From Vicia villosa (taxonomy: Eukaryota; Streptophyta; Magnoliopsida; Fabales; Fabaceae), in NCBI RefSeq assembly GCF_029867415.1, contig NC_081183.1, positions 116,860,514 through 116,924,513 of the forward strand: a stretch of 64,000 nucleotides of DNA, written 5' to 3'. Within the stretch, counting starts at the first letter, position 1. Every line of letters begins with the position of its first letter. Positions 11,166 through 23,443 of the stretch are shown here, in pieces. Made by a program: the position numbers and the translations under genes. Under the pieces are notes generated by a model, which saw nothing but the letters and a program-made list of their open reading frames with translations, did no database searches and was not told the DNA's origin.

Positions 11166-14100
11166 CTCTCAATCTCCAATTTGATTTTTTTCATAATTTC
11201 TGGGGCGAACTTTCGAGGTTGTTACTTAATTGGTTTTTTCCCAGGCTTCATTGGCAATTGGTGCTCAACTACACTTCGATTTAAACCAGGCATCTCGTTG
11301 TAATCCCATGCAAACCAATGTTTATACTCTTTCAGAAGTTCGACTAGCTTTACCTTCATTTCAGACCCAATCTTCGCACTTATGTACGTAGATCTCTTGA
11401 CATCTCTATCCCCCAGGTCAATTTCCTCAAGAGGGTCTTGAGCTTGCATTCTCTTAACCAGTTCATCAGGATTTTTTTCAAACCCCAAAGGTTCATCGTC
11501 ATAAATACCATCAAACCGTTCGACCTGTTTATCTTCAACCTGGCTTCGACAACCATTTTTATCACTCTCGACCATGGCTTCCAAAACCATTTCTTTTTCC
11601 AATTCGGCCTCTAAAGTCGTTTTTAATCTGTTTTCGACCAGATAAGCCAAAATCTGAACCAAATGTATTGACTCAGCAGTCATTGCTGTCGACTCTTGTC
11701 CACCCAGAAGGTGGATTTTCTGCATTCAATGGCTCATTTGGGTCTTCTTTGTTCCATATGAAACCGTAATTTGGGTCTAAGTTCAAATACTTAGACACAC
11801 TTTCATCTGAAGAAAACACTTCTTCTACCTTATAACAAGGTGCCACATTAGCTAGACGTTGGTCGAAGTGCTTCTGACTGACCCTATTGATGTCAACTCT
11901 ATAATAGCTCTGGTCAGCTTCAACATTCTCTACAATTCCATCCTATCACCAGATAGCAACCCTCTGATGTAAAGTGGATAGGACAACACATACTCCATAT
12001 ATCCATTCCCGACCTAACAAAAGTTTGAAGTTCGCCTGAGAAGCAATTACCATAAAAATTGTTGGCCTGGTGGTCGAACCAACAGCCAAATCCACTCGAA
12101 TTACCCCAAGAATGCAACTAGTCTTTCCTTCATAGTAAGAAAGTACCATATTATGGGGTCTCAAATCTTTGTCGGACTTCCCTAGTTTCTGAAGCAAAGA
12201 ATGGGGCATCAAATTCACAGCAGCCCGACCATCGACAAACACTTTGTTTAATGGGAAACCATAAACTTTAGCTCTTATAAACATTGGTTTTAGGTGATAC
12301 ATCATCCCAGGGTTTGGTTTTTCAAACACAGCTTTCCATTCTTCGACTACACCATTTCCCATCACATAATAGCATACTGGTTTTTCGTCGGTAGCTTCAT
12401 CTTGGACGAAATCGTCACCATTTTCTGACACCTATGAGATTCTATCATATTCTGCAGGTAGCACAGAGACAACACCATAATCAATCAGCAACTCATCCGA
12501 CTCAGCATCGAATTTTTCATCTAATAACTCTTCGTCTGATCTAGGGGTATACTCAGGTTCTTTCTCAGCATTATTAACATTCGTTGGAGTTCCGTCAGCA
12601 ACACCCTTCAACTTTTCCAAAACAACACCCGTCGACAACCGCTCATTTGTTATCCTTGTCTGTTCTTCAGTCAACTTCTTGTAATAGGGCTTTGGTTGGT
12701 ACCTGTCGAACTTCCTCTGAACTGAAGTTGAGCCTTCTTTCTTAGCCTTCCGATTCCTCTAATAACGTCTCCATTGTGTCCTTGTCATAGAATTTTTTTC
12801 CTTTGTAATTTAAAGACACGTAATCATATCCTTTCGATCTACTACCACTCTTGGAGTTCTCACCACTGGCTCCAGAGTCCTGTATTTTCCATTCTGCACG
12901 TTTCCCACCTCAAAAGTTGATGGGCTTCACCCATCTCTCCTGAGGCACATCAGAAGGAGGACGAAAGGTCTTAGGCTTTCCAAACTTGTTCCTGTAGTCC
13001 TCGTTTCGACGAACATTTCTTTCTCCCTCAAACATGAACTGACGGTCCTGACTTCAACGAGGATCAAACCTTATTATCTTAGCAGCGTCCACGACATATA
13101 TAACATCACACCTTGGACACAAACTCACTTGAGAATTGTTTCTGTGGCATCTCTCCTAGAATTTCAACAAACCTTCACCAGGATTAGGATAAACAAGACT
13201 CAACACTTTACCATCGACAGCAACATTTTCTTCTCCGTCAAAACCTTCAGTAGCTTCGACCATCATCACATCAAAAGGCTCAGCATAATTAGCTTCTCCG
13301 ACCAAAATGGATCAGCATCAACCTGCATAGAGGACTTTGGTTTCTCTCCAAATTGCAGCCTGCCTTCTTTCAGCGTCTTTTGCACCAAATCCCTGAAAAG
13401 TACACATTGAGACGTTTTATAACCCAAAAAATTATGAAATTTACAAAATCCTCTTTTCTTTTTGTGCTCTAAAGGAGGATTTTTAAGTCCTAGAGGCACT
13501 ATATTCCCATTAGTCACTAGCAGATCAAATATTTCATCACATTTTGTTATGTCGAATGTATATGTCATATTGACAGACTTTTCATTTTTATCATTCTCAA
13601 TGGAGTTTTTCCCATTCGAAGGTTTAAGCAATTTTAATGCATAAGGAGGCCCTGGCTTCAATTCTGCCACATTAACCTCGTTTTCGTCATAACTACTTTC
13701 GACATCTGAGTCGATGTCATCATCCGCAATGTATGCAAACTTTTCTTTTTTGTGATACTTGGTCGCCCTAGCCTTCTTAGCTTTTAAACGCTTGACTTGG
13801 CGAACCCTATCTGCCAGTTGGGCCACGTCCCTTAAATATTGTTCGAGATATTATTATGGCCAATATATGGGTTTTGCTGGATATTTCTCAAGACTTGGTC
13901 TGCGTCTTGGTGACGCTACACTACTCTTGGAACATTCTGGTCGATACGTTCCTCTTCGTCCCGATCTGGAATTTGTCAATGGTTTTCTAGTCTAGCCCCA
14001 TTTCCTAGTGTTTCGACCACCCTTACATTCGATGCCTGTGGGGTTGTTCAAAGTGGAACTGGTGGCGTACCAAAGAAATAGTCTATTCTAGCCATTTGAC

Positions 14101-14335
14101 CAGCCAACACCTCATAACTTTGATTGGCATTATTAATCATGGGAGTGAAGATAGTCCCAATTTGTTGTGTTAGAGCATTCATCTTGTCATGATTGTTCTC
14201 ATCTATTTGTTGCCTAATAGACAACATAGATGTCGTATTTAACGAAGGCGACGCCTGGGGTACATATCCTACCCCTGTCGGTCGACTGCCTGGATTCAAA
14301 GATGTACCGATGGCCATCATGCTATCAAAGATGTA
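11166..14335 (-). pseudogene. Tat-like Ty3/gypsy gag-protease-RT remnant
   Basis: Minus-strand retrotransposon coding remnant read from right to left. The gag start (about 14320-14048) and gag body (13826-13266) include a C-terminal motif CKFHNFLGYKTSQC like that of Tat-clade gag. An aspartic-protease-like domain follows (12431-11946) with FVDGRAAVNLMP, where functional copies usually have DGGAAVNLMP, and a downstream LLGREWI motif. The start of reverse transcriptase (11725-11222) has WFAWDYNEMPGL. Several frame breaks and stops separate these blocks. The RT is cut at about 11166 by the LTR of another gypsy element, so the catalytic YxDD box, RNase H and integrase are missing. Confidence 0.8.
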
Positions 14336-14338
14336 CCA

Positions 14339-14362
14339 CGGGTCCCACTGGGCGTGCCAATT
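14339..14362 (-). promoter_or_regulatory. Primer-binding site of the minus-strand gypsy element
   Basis: On the minus strand, AAATTGGCACGCCCAGTGGG follows the LTR end (TGGGTAAACA). This is the primer-site context seen in Tat-like plant gypsy elements and sets the boundary between the LTR at right and the gag leader at left. Confidence 0.6.
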
Positions 14363-14847
14363 TGTTTACCCAGAATTTTGGTAAACAACCGCTAGTTTCT
14401 TTTTAAAGTTTGCTTTGCGGAATCAATTAGTAAATTCCAGGATTTTTGGTGCTATATTTCTATCCTATCTAAATTTGACTCATATTTGATGCAGAAAAAG
14501 TTTGGCGTTGATGTTGACGTTCACCGCCGAACTCGAGAGAAAATAATGAAGTTTGGTGGAAGTTTGTTTTTTGAGGTTGAGAGAGATTAAGAGAGTAGAA
14601 GATGAAAAATATGAGAATAAGAGAGGAGAAGCAGTCTGACGCGAATATAACATCAATTTGTTCCATATATGCATAACTAAAAATATTTCGTAGATGCATT
14701 TACGGAATAAATGAACTTTGACAAAAAAATACTTCTAAAAATACATCTACAAAAGCAGGGGAGACATTTTTGACAATGCGCATGGTGCATAAGAATCCAA
14801 GAGGTTGATTAATAGTGTTTCTACTATTATTACTATTTTATTTTATA
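14363..14847 (-). mobile_element. LTR stub of the Tat-like element plus unclassified DNA
   Basis: TGTTTACCCAGAATTTTGGT on the + strand is the inner LTR end of the minus-strand gypsy element. How far the LTR extends is unclear, perhaps to about 14490. Beyond that, 14500-14847 is AT-rich with a palindrome-like TTTCGTAGATGCATTTACGG (14688-14707) similar in form to the palindromes in the element at 25591-26914. No gene seen. Confidence 0.4.
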
Positions 14848-15024
14848 GAGGAGTGCTAGCAACACTCTCTTTTCAACACTCTCTCCAACATTCACTTTTT
14901 TATTGGTTAAAATATATGTGAGTCCCTCATTTTAAAAATAGATCCCACATAAAATGGTGGGATCCATACATATTTCAACCAATAAAAAGTGAGTGTTAAA
15001 AGAAAGTGTTGCTAACATTTCTCT
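14848..15024. mobile_element. hAT-like MITE upstream of the KH gene
   Basis: A 177-bp element with terminal inverted repeats GAGGAGTGCTAGCAACACT / AGAGAAATGTTAGCAACACT and a perfect 8-bp target duplication ATTTTATA (14840-14847 and 15025-15032). It lies about 240 bp upstream of the KH gene start codon, so it probably sits within the promoter. Confidence 0.85.
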
Positions 15025-15032
15025 ATTTTATA

Positions 15033-15261
15033 TCATTTGATATGATAAAATGTTGTCCTTTATAAGAAAATTAAAAATAAAAAATAAAAAATAAAAAATT
15101 GTTGACCGGTGCAAAAGTAGTAAGAGATCTAGTATGTCATCACGCTGTGAACGAACACGTACACCAAGTTTCCAAAAACAGCGATAGTACTGCTGAAGCC
15201 GCTACATACTCACTTCAGTTACTTTCTTTTCATCCCTATCCGCGTAAAGACCTCTCACCTT
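15033..15261 (+). promoter_or_regulatory. Putative promoter and 5' UTR of the KH gene
   Basis: Between the MITE and the start codon lies an A-rich tract (15068-15098, TATA-like AATAAAAAAT repeats) followed by a W-box core TTGACC at 15102-15107. The remaining 150 bp is pyrimidine-rich toward the ATG and likely includes the 5' UTR. No transcript evidence is available here; the boundary is inferred. Confidence 0.35.
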
Positions 15262-18200
15262 ATGGCCACCATCGAACCACCACAAAACGGCACCGCCACC
15301 GCCACCATCACCGCCTCAAACCCACTCCCACCGGACAATCCCTCCGCCGCACAACCCCTCACCACTGACACCGACGCAACTGCCGTTATTAACTCATCCT
15401 CAATCGTCAACGAATCGGCTCAAGAGACGGAGACGGTAGCCGAAACCGGAACAGAACCCACCGTCACTCCGCCGGAGAAGAGATGGTCAGGTTGGCCGGG
15501 GGACTGCGTGTTCCGTCTCATAGTTCCCGTTGGTAAGGTTGGTAGCATCATTGGACGTAAGGGGGAACTCATCAAGAAGCTCTGTGAAGAAACTAAAGCT
15601 CGTGTTCGTGTTCTTGATGCTGATCACGGTACTCCTGATCGAGTTGTAAGTCTCAATTTTGTTTGGAATTTGGTTTGAAATTCATTCAATTTGTCTCTAG
15701 GGTTTTCTTTTTTTTTTTTACTTTTCCAATTTTATTCAATGTGTTTTTAATTTGAAAAATGGTTACTAATTTAGTTTCATCTTTAATTTATGCGTTACTT
15801 AGGACAAATGTTTGTGTTACTTCTTACAACCGAAACTGTGTTTAGGTTTTGTGTTTTTTTCTCCAATGTGCTTCAATTTTCGTCATAGCTGCAATAGTGA
15901 TTCCCCTGGCTATGTGTTGAAGGTTTAGAAAGTTGTTTTGTTCCCTTAGAGTTTAGGGTTTAAAATCAGATCATTTCTATTTCTGTGTTATTTAGTTTGA
16001 TATATTGTTTATTGTTTATGAAATTTGAGTGGTTAGTTAAGTTTTGTCAAACAATCATTAGCAGTTCCTAAATCTTGATGTGCTTGATTCAGCTTATCTA
16101 CAATCTGAAAACTCATGTTGTAGTTAATGATATTTTTCTTTCCAAATTTCAGTTATGATGTTGAGTGCATGTGGTTTTAAGGGGTTTTGGAGTAGTTTTT
16201 GAGCTCTAAAACTAGATTGAAAGAGTATCGAGAATGTTTCGTTGTCTTGTGCTTAAATTATTTGATCACAAGTTGGTTCTGTTGAAACTTGAAGGTTGGT
16301 CTTTATTTGTTTGAATCGTTCCTCTTATTTGTATTTGGTATAATCTCTGATACACCTGTTTGTTTTCTTTGACTTTTTGGTATTTACTTCTATGTTCTAC
16401 TGAAGACATATGACTTTTTATTGCTATCCCACTATAGTGTTTTCCAAAATCCTCCATTTGAACACGTGTCTATCTGTTTCCTTTTATGCTTAATATGGTC
16501 ATTTTTTTCAGATACTTATATCAGGGAAGGAAGAGCTAGAATCAGCTATATCCCCTGCAATGGATGCTGCAATAAGGATATTCAAACGCGTTTCTGGATT
16601 ATCTGAAATTGACAGTGAAGTTAAAAATTCTGCTGGGGTTACAGCTTGTTCCATTCGATTATTGGTGCCATCAACACAGGCTATCAGTTTGATTGGAAAG
16701 CAAGGGTCACTAATCAGATCCATACAAGAGAGTTCTAGTGCCTCTGTTAGAGTACTGTCAGTAGGTATGCTTCCTGTCCTGTTTTCCAATTCTACATCTA
16801 TTATCGTTCCTGTATTTATTAGTGGCAATTATTGATTTATGTAGATTCTCTTTCATTGATTAATCACATGCAGATTATAGTAATTAATCATGGATACATG
16901 TCGGTGGATGACCTCAAAAACCCTATAGCTGTGTAATAAATTTTTAAGTGCTAGCTGCACTAAAATAGTAGATACAATACAAGTTCTCTAATAAAAATTT
17001 AACATGCTAAATTTAAGGGACATATATCATTAACACTACTCAAGAATGATAGCGAAAAGACATTAATTATGCACAACTAATAACAATAAACATAATTTAT
17101 CTTAGGCTGTGAGGCAATAGATACTATAATAGCATGCCAGAAGTTTAATCTTAAATACATTATTTTAATGCCAATGCCAAATTATTTTCATGAAGATGAG
17201 GTGCATTATTTTGCTACTGCGGAAGAGAGGATCGTAGACCTGCAGGGAGAAGCCTTGAACGTCCTTAAAGCTCTTGAAGCCGTGATTGGCCATCTGAGGA
17301 AGTTTTTGGTTGATCACAGTGTTGTCCCCCTATTTGAGAAAACTGTAAGATCATTATTAATTTTCCTAATATTGAATTAGCTAAAAAATATATTTTAGGC
17401 TGTCTCCTTATCGCTCATAGGATAGCGTTAACAGGCTCTCATTGATGTTCTGATGACCGGTCTTTCAAGGGAGTGTCCATTTAGGATAAGCATTGAAATC
17501 GAGTAGCTACTCTGCAAGACTCTAATCCTTGTTCTTTTTCTTTTACTCAAAGTAATCAAGACTTAAACCTTCAAAGTTATGAGAGATAATGAATCAAAAT
17601 AATTCTCATGATAAAACAACAATGATGCATAAAATTCTATCATCTCCATTCCAACATTATGAATCACAAGAAGCACATTATTCGCCAAAAACTCTCTTAA
17701 TAAACACTTTCAAGAAACAATAAATGGGGAAATTTATATCACACTCTGACTCATGTGAGTTTTGCCTCCTATAGGTGGCGATGATGATGATGTTCATGCA
17801 TTTGCTTCTCTTTGAACTATATATTTTGGTAGGCATAGAACATAAATCATATGTTGTCCTAACCCAATCTATCTACCAAATACTACATTTTTGTGTAGGA
17901 GCACTACTTTGTTTTGTTAATGAGATGAATATCACTTGAGAAAATGAAAATTAGGGTATCTTTTGATTTTTGCTTTATGTTTACACTATTATACATGTTT
18001 TCTCTATGTTGTTTTAGTACAATGCGTCTATCACACAACAAGAGCGTCAAGCTGAGACCTGGTCTGATAAGCCGTCACTGAATACCATTTCACAAACTAG
18101 CATGTTTTCTGATATTCCGCTTCCTTCAAAAAGGGATTCTGTCTTCGCTGATCGGGAAAGTCATTTGGACTCACTACTCTCATCCTCCTCTATGCCTCAC

Positions 18201-20272
18201 TATGGGCAAGATTCTTCTCTTTCTGGTGTCCGTTCTTCGACTCTTAGTCGTGTTGGGGCTCCTATTGTTACGACGGTAAGTTATTTTAATCACCTGCAGG
18301 TTTTCTATGTAATACTTTACATGAAATTTCCTTTAAAATGAGGGTTATATCATTTATTACTTCTTGCTTGCTGAACTTGACCAATTATTCTGAAAGAATC
18401 TATATATTAGTTTAGATATAATAGCATTTGTGAGTTGAGACTTAATATTTTGGGATACAATTTGATTTAAGCCTAAGTAGGTGGGCTGAAATGTTTTCTA
18501 GCGAAAGAAGAGTGTGTTAGATGTGATACTACATACCAGTTTTCACATAGCAGTTGATTTTTTTGGGACAAATGGTTTTTGACAATTTTAATTGTCTTCT
18601 AGGTTCTTATGAAACATTATTTTAAATAATTTACTGGTCTGAATTTGGTGGGACTCCAAATGAAATGAATTTGTGGATTTTTCTACCTGTTCTCACGGGA
18701 CTCTTATTCACATGATGATATGGCTCGTCAAGTTATTATCCATGTATTTTCAAATTGACATAACCTATACTGTATGTTGTCAACTTATGCAGTGAGCTAA
18801 AAGCATTCAAACATGTTTTCTCATACCTCGTTAAGTATTATTTTGTTATATCTTGATATTCATTGTACTGTTCTCTTCCCTAAATAACCTATATACTGTA
18901 TGTTGTCAATGCAGTGAGCTAAAAGCATTCAAATATGTTTTCTCATACCACATTAAGTATTGTTTTGTAATATCTTTTGTTGATATTCATTGTATTATAC
19001 TGTTATCTTCCCTAAATGTTTCATTTATTAGGTAATACAAACAATGCAAATACCACTATCCTATGCGGAGGACATCATTGGCATTCAAGGGACTAATATA
19101 GATTATATTCGCCGCACTAGTGGAGCCATATTGACTGTGCAGGAGAGCAGGGTGCCTGATGAAATCGTTGTGGAAATAAAAGGAACATCATCCCAGGTTC
19201 AAACAGCTCAGCAATTGATTCAGGTAGGAGACTTCTGATGGCCATTTCATCTGTGTAATTATTTCTTTTGCATATGTATATTATAACTTGAACAGAGTGA
19301 TCACTTTTTAAAATGAAGTTATAGTTAGTGTTAATGCATGGGAATCTTTTTTCTTCACATGTTTCTTTCCCAGTCTCATTTTGTGGCTACCGATGCTTCA
19401 CTTGCTAGAATGCTTTATTTGCATTAACTATTATTTGATTTCTTTATTTTATTCTCATCCTCTTGAATAAAAACGTTCACCACTTAAATTTTGAATGAGT
19501 GAACTAAAGTTGTTCCTTCAAAGTAAAAAAATTTAGTCCTTCAAAACAATTTGCCAACCAAATCAATTTCCTCATATAAAAAATATTATTGGCTAATTGA
19601 TCCTTTATTTTGAGGGACTAATTTGGTGACAACTTTTCGAAGATTTATGTAGTGCAATTTTAGATATCTTAAGAGCTAGTTTGGCGAGAGTTTTTTTTAG
19701 AAGACTGCTCTGATGGGAATAATTTTGGGGAACAACTTCAGTGTTAGTTTACTCAAATTTCAAGTGATGGTACACTGTAAGGGTTGTAACAGAAGGTATG
19801 CCGTCCATCATGTGATCATCTAAGAAATGAAATATGATTTTGGGAGTCCTGTTAGTTCTTTGTATAACTGTAATAGGACTGTCCTTTGGGTGTTTATTTT
19901 TGTCATTGGCAGATGGGAGAGGGCTAACTTTTGAGTGTAAGATGTAAAATTTTCAGACACATGACAGTTGACACTTGGTTTGGCTACTTCCTATTATGGT
20001 ATAATTTTTGTTTAAACATTTGATTAATTTTGGCTTTTGCATGGGGAAATTTATTTGTGCTGCAGGAAGTTATAAGCAGTCGCAGAGAACCTATCACCAA
20101 CAGCTACGGGAGGTTGGATGCGAGCAGAATGGATGCGGGTCCAAGGTCTTATTCTCAGTCTTCTTACTCTCAGTTGGGCAATTCATCACGCATCCCACCT
20201 TCATTGCCCTCACAGCCATACTCAAGTTATGGAGCATCTGGTTTAGGAGACTACAGTACTTTCAGGCTTTAA
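15262..20272 (+). CDS. Three-KH-domain RNA-binding protein, PEPPER-like
   Basis: Six coding exons: 15262-15645, 16512-16764, 17196-17344, 18018-18275, 19032-19223 and 20066-20272. All introns are GT...AG, and the join gives 480 aa without a stop. KH1 (about residues 81-155, GRKG at 98-101), KH2 (about 174-250, GKQG at 190-193) and KH3 (about 350-415, GIQG at 365-368) each keep the GxxG loop that contacts single-stranded RNA. The N-terminus is Thr/Ala/Pro-rich and ends in [11 protein letters not shown]; the C-terminus is Ser/Tyr/Gln-rich. Domain order, length and the sequence around KH1 fit Arabidopsis PEPPER, a nuclear KH protein that acts on FLC and AGAMOUS transcripts; the paralogue FLK is longer. 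Orthology is inference. The exon 3 acceptor (AAG at 17193-17195) was chosen because it alone keeps frame and KH2. MITEs lie on both sides, and intron 4 carries a tandem duplication. Confidence 0.93.
18755..19020 (+). repeat. Tandem duplication of about 130 bp in KH intron 4
   Basis: Two adjacent copies (about 18760-18887 and 18888-19020) share ACTGTATGTTGTCAA, GCAGTGAGCTAAAAGCATTC and TTTTCTCATACC. The duplicate ends about 10 bp before the exon 5 acceptor (AG at 19030-19031). Each copy includes an extra GCAG that could act as a cryptic acceptor. Confidence 0.75.
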
Positions 20273-20350
20273 GTCGATCTCTCTGTAGTCAAGGCCTAAA
20301 AGGCACTCAATTTGGACTTGTTACTTTCTAAGCAGGTCTTGGAAAGAGGG

Positions 20351-20512
20351 AAGGAGGGCTAGCGACACTCATTCTTTTGTTAGTTTAAAATTCTTGTAGG
20401 TCCTACTATTTTTGGAAATGGCTTCCACCTATAGTGGTCAGACTTGCATACATTTCATCTAATAAAAGAAAGAAAATTGAAAAGAGAATGTTGAAATGTT
20501 GCTAGCACTTCT
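20351..20512. mobile_element. MITE downstream of the KH gene, same family as 14848
   Basis: Terminal inverted repeats GGAGGGCTAGCGACACTC / AAGAAGTGCTAGCAACATTTC match the family of the element at 14848-15024. No clear target duplication was found, so it may be older. It lies 79 bp after the KH stop codon and contains AATAAA at 20461-20466, a possible poly(A) signal for that gene. Confidence 0.65.
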
Positions 20513-21340
20513 TTAACAAAGTTAACGCTTGAATGTATTGTGAAGCCTCTCACTAGAAGTACATTTTTTGTTATCAGATATCATGTATGGTGGATAATTT
20601 TGAGGTAGCAAATAGTTGAGAATTGTAGTGAAAGTGTAATGAAATATTATTAGCCATTTTAATGATTTTGTTGTCTAACATGTGATGTTTGATTAGTATG
20701 TTATTTGCAATGCCAAATATTGATACATTGGTTCTATTACATTGATATCGATCTACTGAGTTGCCAATGCGAACTTCATGTCTGGGTGTTGTCAGCATGA
20801 ACCAAATGTCTATTTCCTAAATGTATTTGTAAAGACTTGCCAAAGTAAGTTAGAATGTTTGCATATAGTGTGGCCGAGATTGTAGCGTGATGCGTTGAAT
20901 GGATGCGAGTCTAAGGTCATATTCTACTGCAACGATAGATGAGATAGATGAGATTGTAGTTGATGCATTGGCACAACTCAATATCAAGACAGGAAATTAT
21001 AGTTATTTGATTTGGATAATGCTTTATGATATTTGGAATGACAAATGGAAGTTGGAACTTCTTGATATCTTATTTATTTTTTGGAGATGAAGTCAGCAGT
21101 TATTTTTTGTGTTCTGGCATCTTTTTCGTTGTTGTCAATGTGACTGCTTTGAATCTCGATGCCTATGTTATTATCATTGAATCATATTTTAAACTGGTTC
21201 ATGGTCTCATAATTAAACTTCATGATAATTTTTCTCTGAAAAAGCTTGGTAAACAACATTCTTTACGAGAATTGAACTTAATCATGAATTAAATGATTCT
21301 ATGTTACTCAACTATTTTATTTTTGGAACAAATACGATTT
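20513..21340. other. Intergenic, with a short KH exon-6-like fragment
   Basis: No gene was recognised. Near 20898 the sequence ATGGATGCGAGTCTAAGGTC resembles KH exon 6 (ATGGATGCGGGTCCAAGGTC at 20128) and may be a small duplicated scrap. The rest is AT-rich with short ORFs that show no motif. Confidence 0.35.
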
Positions 21341-21344
21341 ATTA

Positions 21345-22385
21345 GCAACTACTTCTGGACTGCCGTGCGCAATGATACCTCGGTCCAATGCGTCCCGCCC
21401 AAGCATCTCTATCCGCTAGCATATCAACAGGAGATTCGTGGCATGGTCATCTTTGGCCTGCTGGTTCTCCAAGATCTCTTCGTGTGCTGGCCTAGGAGCT
21501 CCTGGAGTGTCAGATGTCATCAGAGAATAAGACACCCGATAGAACCATGTCACGTACCCCTCTACACAGTGTCACTCCTGGGTAGCTGCCATACGCCGAT
21601 ACTCCTCCAAGATCAAATGATGCGTCCAGTCCTCAAATATAGCAGTGAGCTCCACTCGGGTAACTGTGTCGGGAGCAGCCTCAAACGGTGACCTCAGTAT
21701 CATCTGCACACGTTCAAACTGCCTCATGCACCGCTCTAGCAGATACCTCACCATGGTGTTGGCCCTGCATGCCAACCATCGAGAGTATAACGCGATGCGG
21801 TCCAATAGGACAACATCACGGTAGTCGGTGAATGGCGTCCAACGGATGTCATCGTGAGCTGTGCAGTCGAGGTACACGCGATATGGTGGCATTGCGTTGT
21901 TCCCCCTTTGAAGAACGTATCAGACGGTCCTGGGAAAAGCGTCAGTGTACGCAGGATCAATGGCGAAGCCGTGGATGCGGGGGAAGTACGAGATGATCCA
22001 GCTCTGAAACACAAATACGATAATGGTACTTCCAGTTGGAGGCTTCATTCAGCTTCTGGTATAGGTATACCAGAATAGCTGACCCCCAGTTCCACTGGTT
22101 AATGGTACTCAGGTCGATAAAGTAGCAAAGATATGTCATGTCCACGTAGGTTGCACTCTTGTCCACAAAGAGTGCGGTGCCTACCAAGAACATGAACCAG
22201 CACCTCAGAGCGCAGGCACGGTGATACTCTGTAAAAAGCTCGTCACCCTCCTGCTCGGACTCTGCTGTCGCCATCAAGTGGTTCTCATATAACTCTCTCA
22301 AGCTGGAGAACTGGATATGGGCCCCATTCGTCGTCCGACACTCATAATCAGCCATGTTTGGGTCCATACCCAGATGATTCAACAC
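21345..22385 (-). pseudogene. Plant mobile domain (PMD/MAIN-like) pseudogene
   Basis: Minus-strand remnant of a transposon-type plant mobile domain protein (MAIN/MAIL and 'phosphatase 7 long-form-like' family). The first block (22385-21957) has FLVGTALFVDKSATYVDMTY and a following WNWGSAILVYLYQKL, which are hallmark PMD segments. At about 22000 the frame breaks and continues with SWIISYFPRIHGF in another frame. A further block (21892-21572) has RVYLDCTAHDDIRWTPF and then WLACRANTMVRYLLERCMRQ. An in-frame stop at the end of that block and no visible start codon context make it non-functional. PMD genes are carried by MULE and gypsy elements; no LTR or TIR was identified here, so the carrier is unknown. 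Confidence 0.75.
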
Positions 22386-22954
22386 TTTATTTGAGAGTTA
22401 ACTTCTTCTCTCTGACGAGGCTTGATAAAGCTTCTTTGATAGACACCATGAACAAAGGTTGCTTGATCAAAGGTCTTCAAGGACTCTACAAAAGACTGCT
22501 TGATATAAGATGTTGTCTGCATCAAAACTACCAAGATCATCAGCCACTAAGATCATCTATAAATAACTGTACCTGCAAATACATAACTTCACGCAAAGTA
22601 CTATAACCTTCTTCATGGACACCTTCTCCATTGGGCTAACATTGACATGCTCAACTATTTGTCTGATCTAACCGTCCTTCGGGTGCTTGGCCGGCCACAA
22701 TATGATATGATGCTATTGCGTGACTATTCTATGAACCCATGATCCTTGAGCCGTCCCTAAGGTGTGGATTTCCCTTACTGTCTCATAGACTATTGGATAA
22801 ATATGATTGAATAGGCAATTGGGACTACCGGGTATTAAATATTATTGAAGTTAGAGGGATTAGGCCTTGTCCCAAACTGCAACACTTCCTAACTTTACCT
22901 TTTGAATCAATCTTGAACAAGTGCATGGAAAGATAATCGCAAAAATCAATACAA
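22386..22954. other. Unclassified intergenic DNA
   Basis: No recognised gene or element ends. One stretch (22440-22600) has many short CTTGAT/TCAAGG repeats; short ORFs show no motif. Confidence 0.3.
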
Positions 22955-23233
22955 TAAAATGATGCAACATGACTATGCAACATGTTTTTACCAACAACTT
23001 CAACCTTTAGACCGTGATAAGCCTTCTGCAACCACACTTGAACTTCTCAAGCAAAGTTTGGGAAAAGAAAAGGTGATTGACAGTAATGAAGATAAGGATG
23101 CGGTTAAGCCTTTTGTGCCGGGCTGGAAGCGGGGTGGTATGTAAGCCTGTGCTTAATGAGCTGGAAGAGAAGGTGAAGAAGGATGCTGTAGAGTCTTCAA
23201 AGGAGCTTGTTTTTGCCATGTTGAATGATAGTT
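22955..23233 (+). pseudogene. Orphan gene fragment (3' coding end)
   Basis: A reading frame at 22959-23144 contains LQPLDRDKPSATTLELLKQS and then KPFVPGWKRGG; one base change in length at about 23141 shifts the frame, after which a Lys/Glu-rich C-terminus continues to a stop near 23232. The composition and the long charged helix look like the end of a real protein, but I do not recognise the family. It lacks an upstream exon and may be a captured or degraded gene piece. Confidence 0.45.
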
Positions 23234-23443
23234 AGTTATATTTGGATCATTTTTAAGATCAAAAGAAAGAGAACTTCATTCATACCTTTATAATTTACAA
23301 ATTATTACAAGCAGTGGATAGAAAATAAAAGTTACAATTTTCATTTCTGAAAGAAAAAAAAGCCAAGAAATTCAAGAAATCATGCAAACAGTGAACAAAG
23401 TTTAAGGTTGGAACAAAGAACCCTCAACAACAACGGTTCATTT

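Noticed and set aside
11090..11284. Plus-strand frame across an LTR end and the Tat-like RT remnant
   Set aside because: It spans two different elements and is antisense to the RT; a chance frame.
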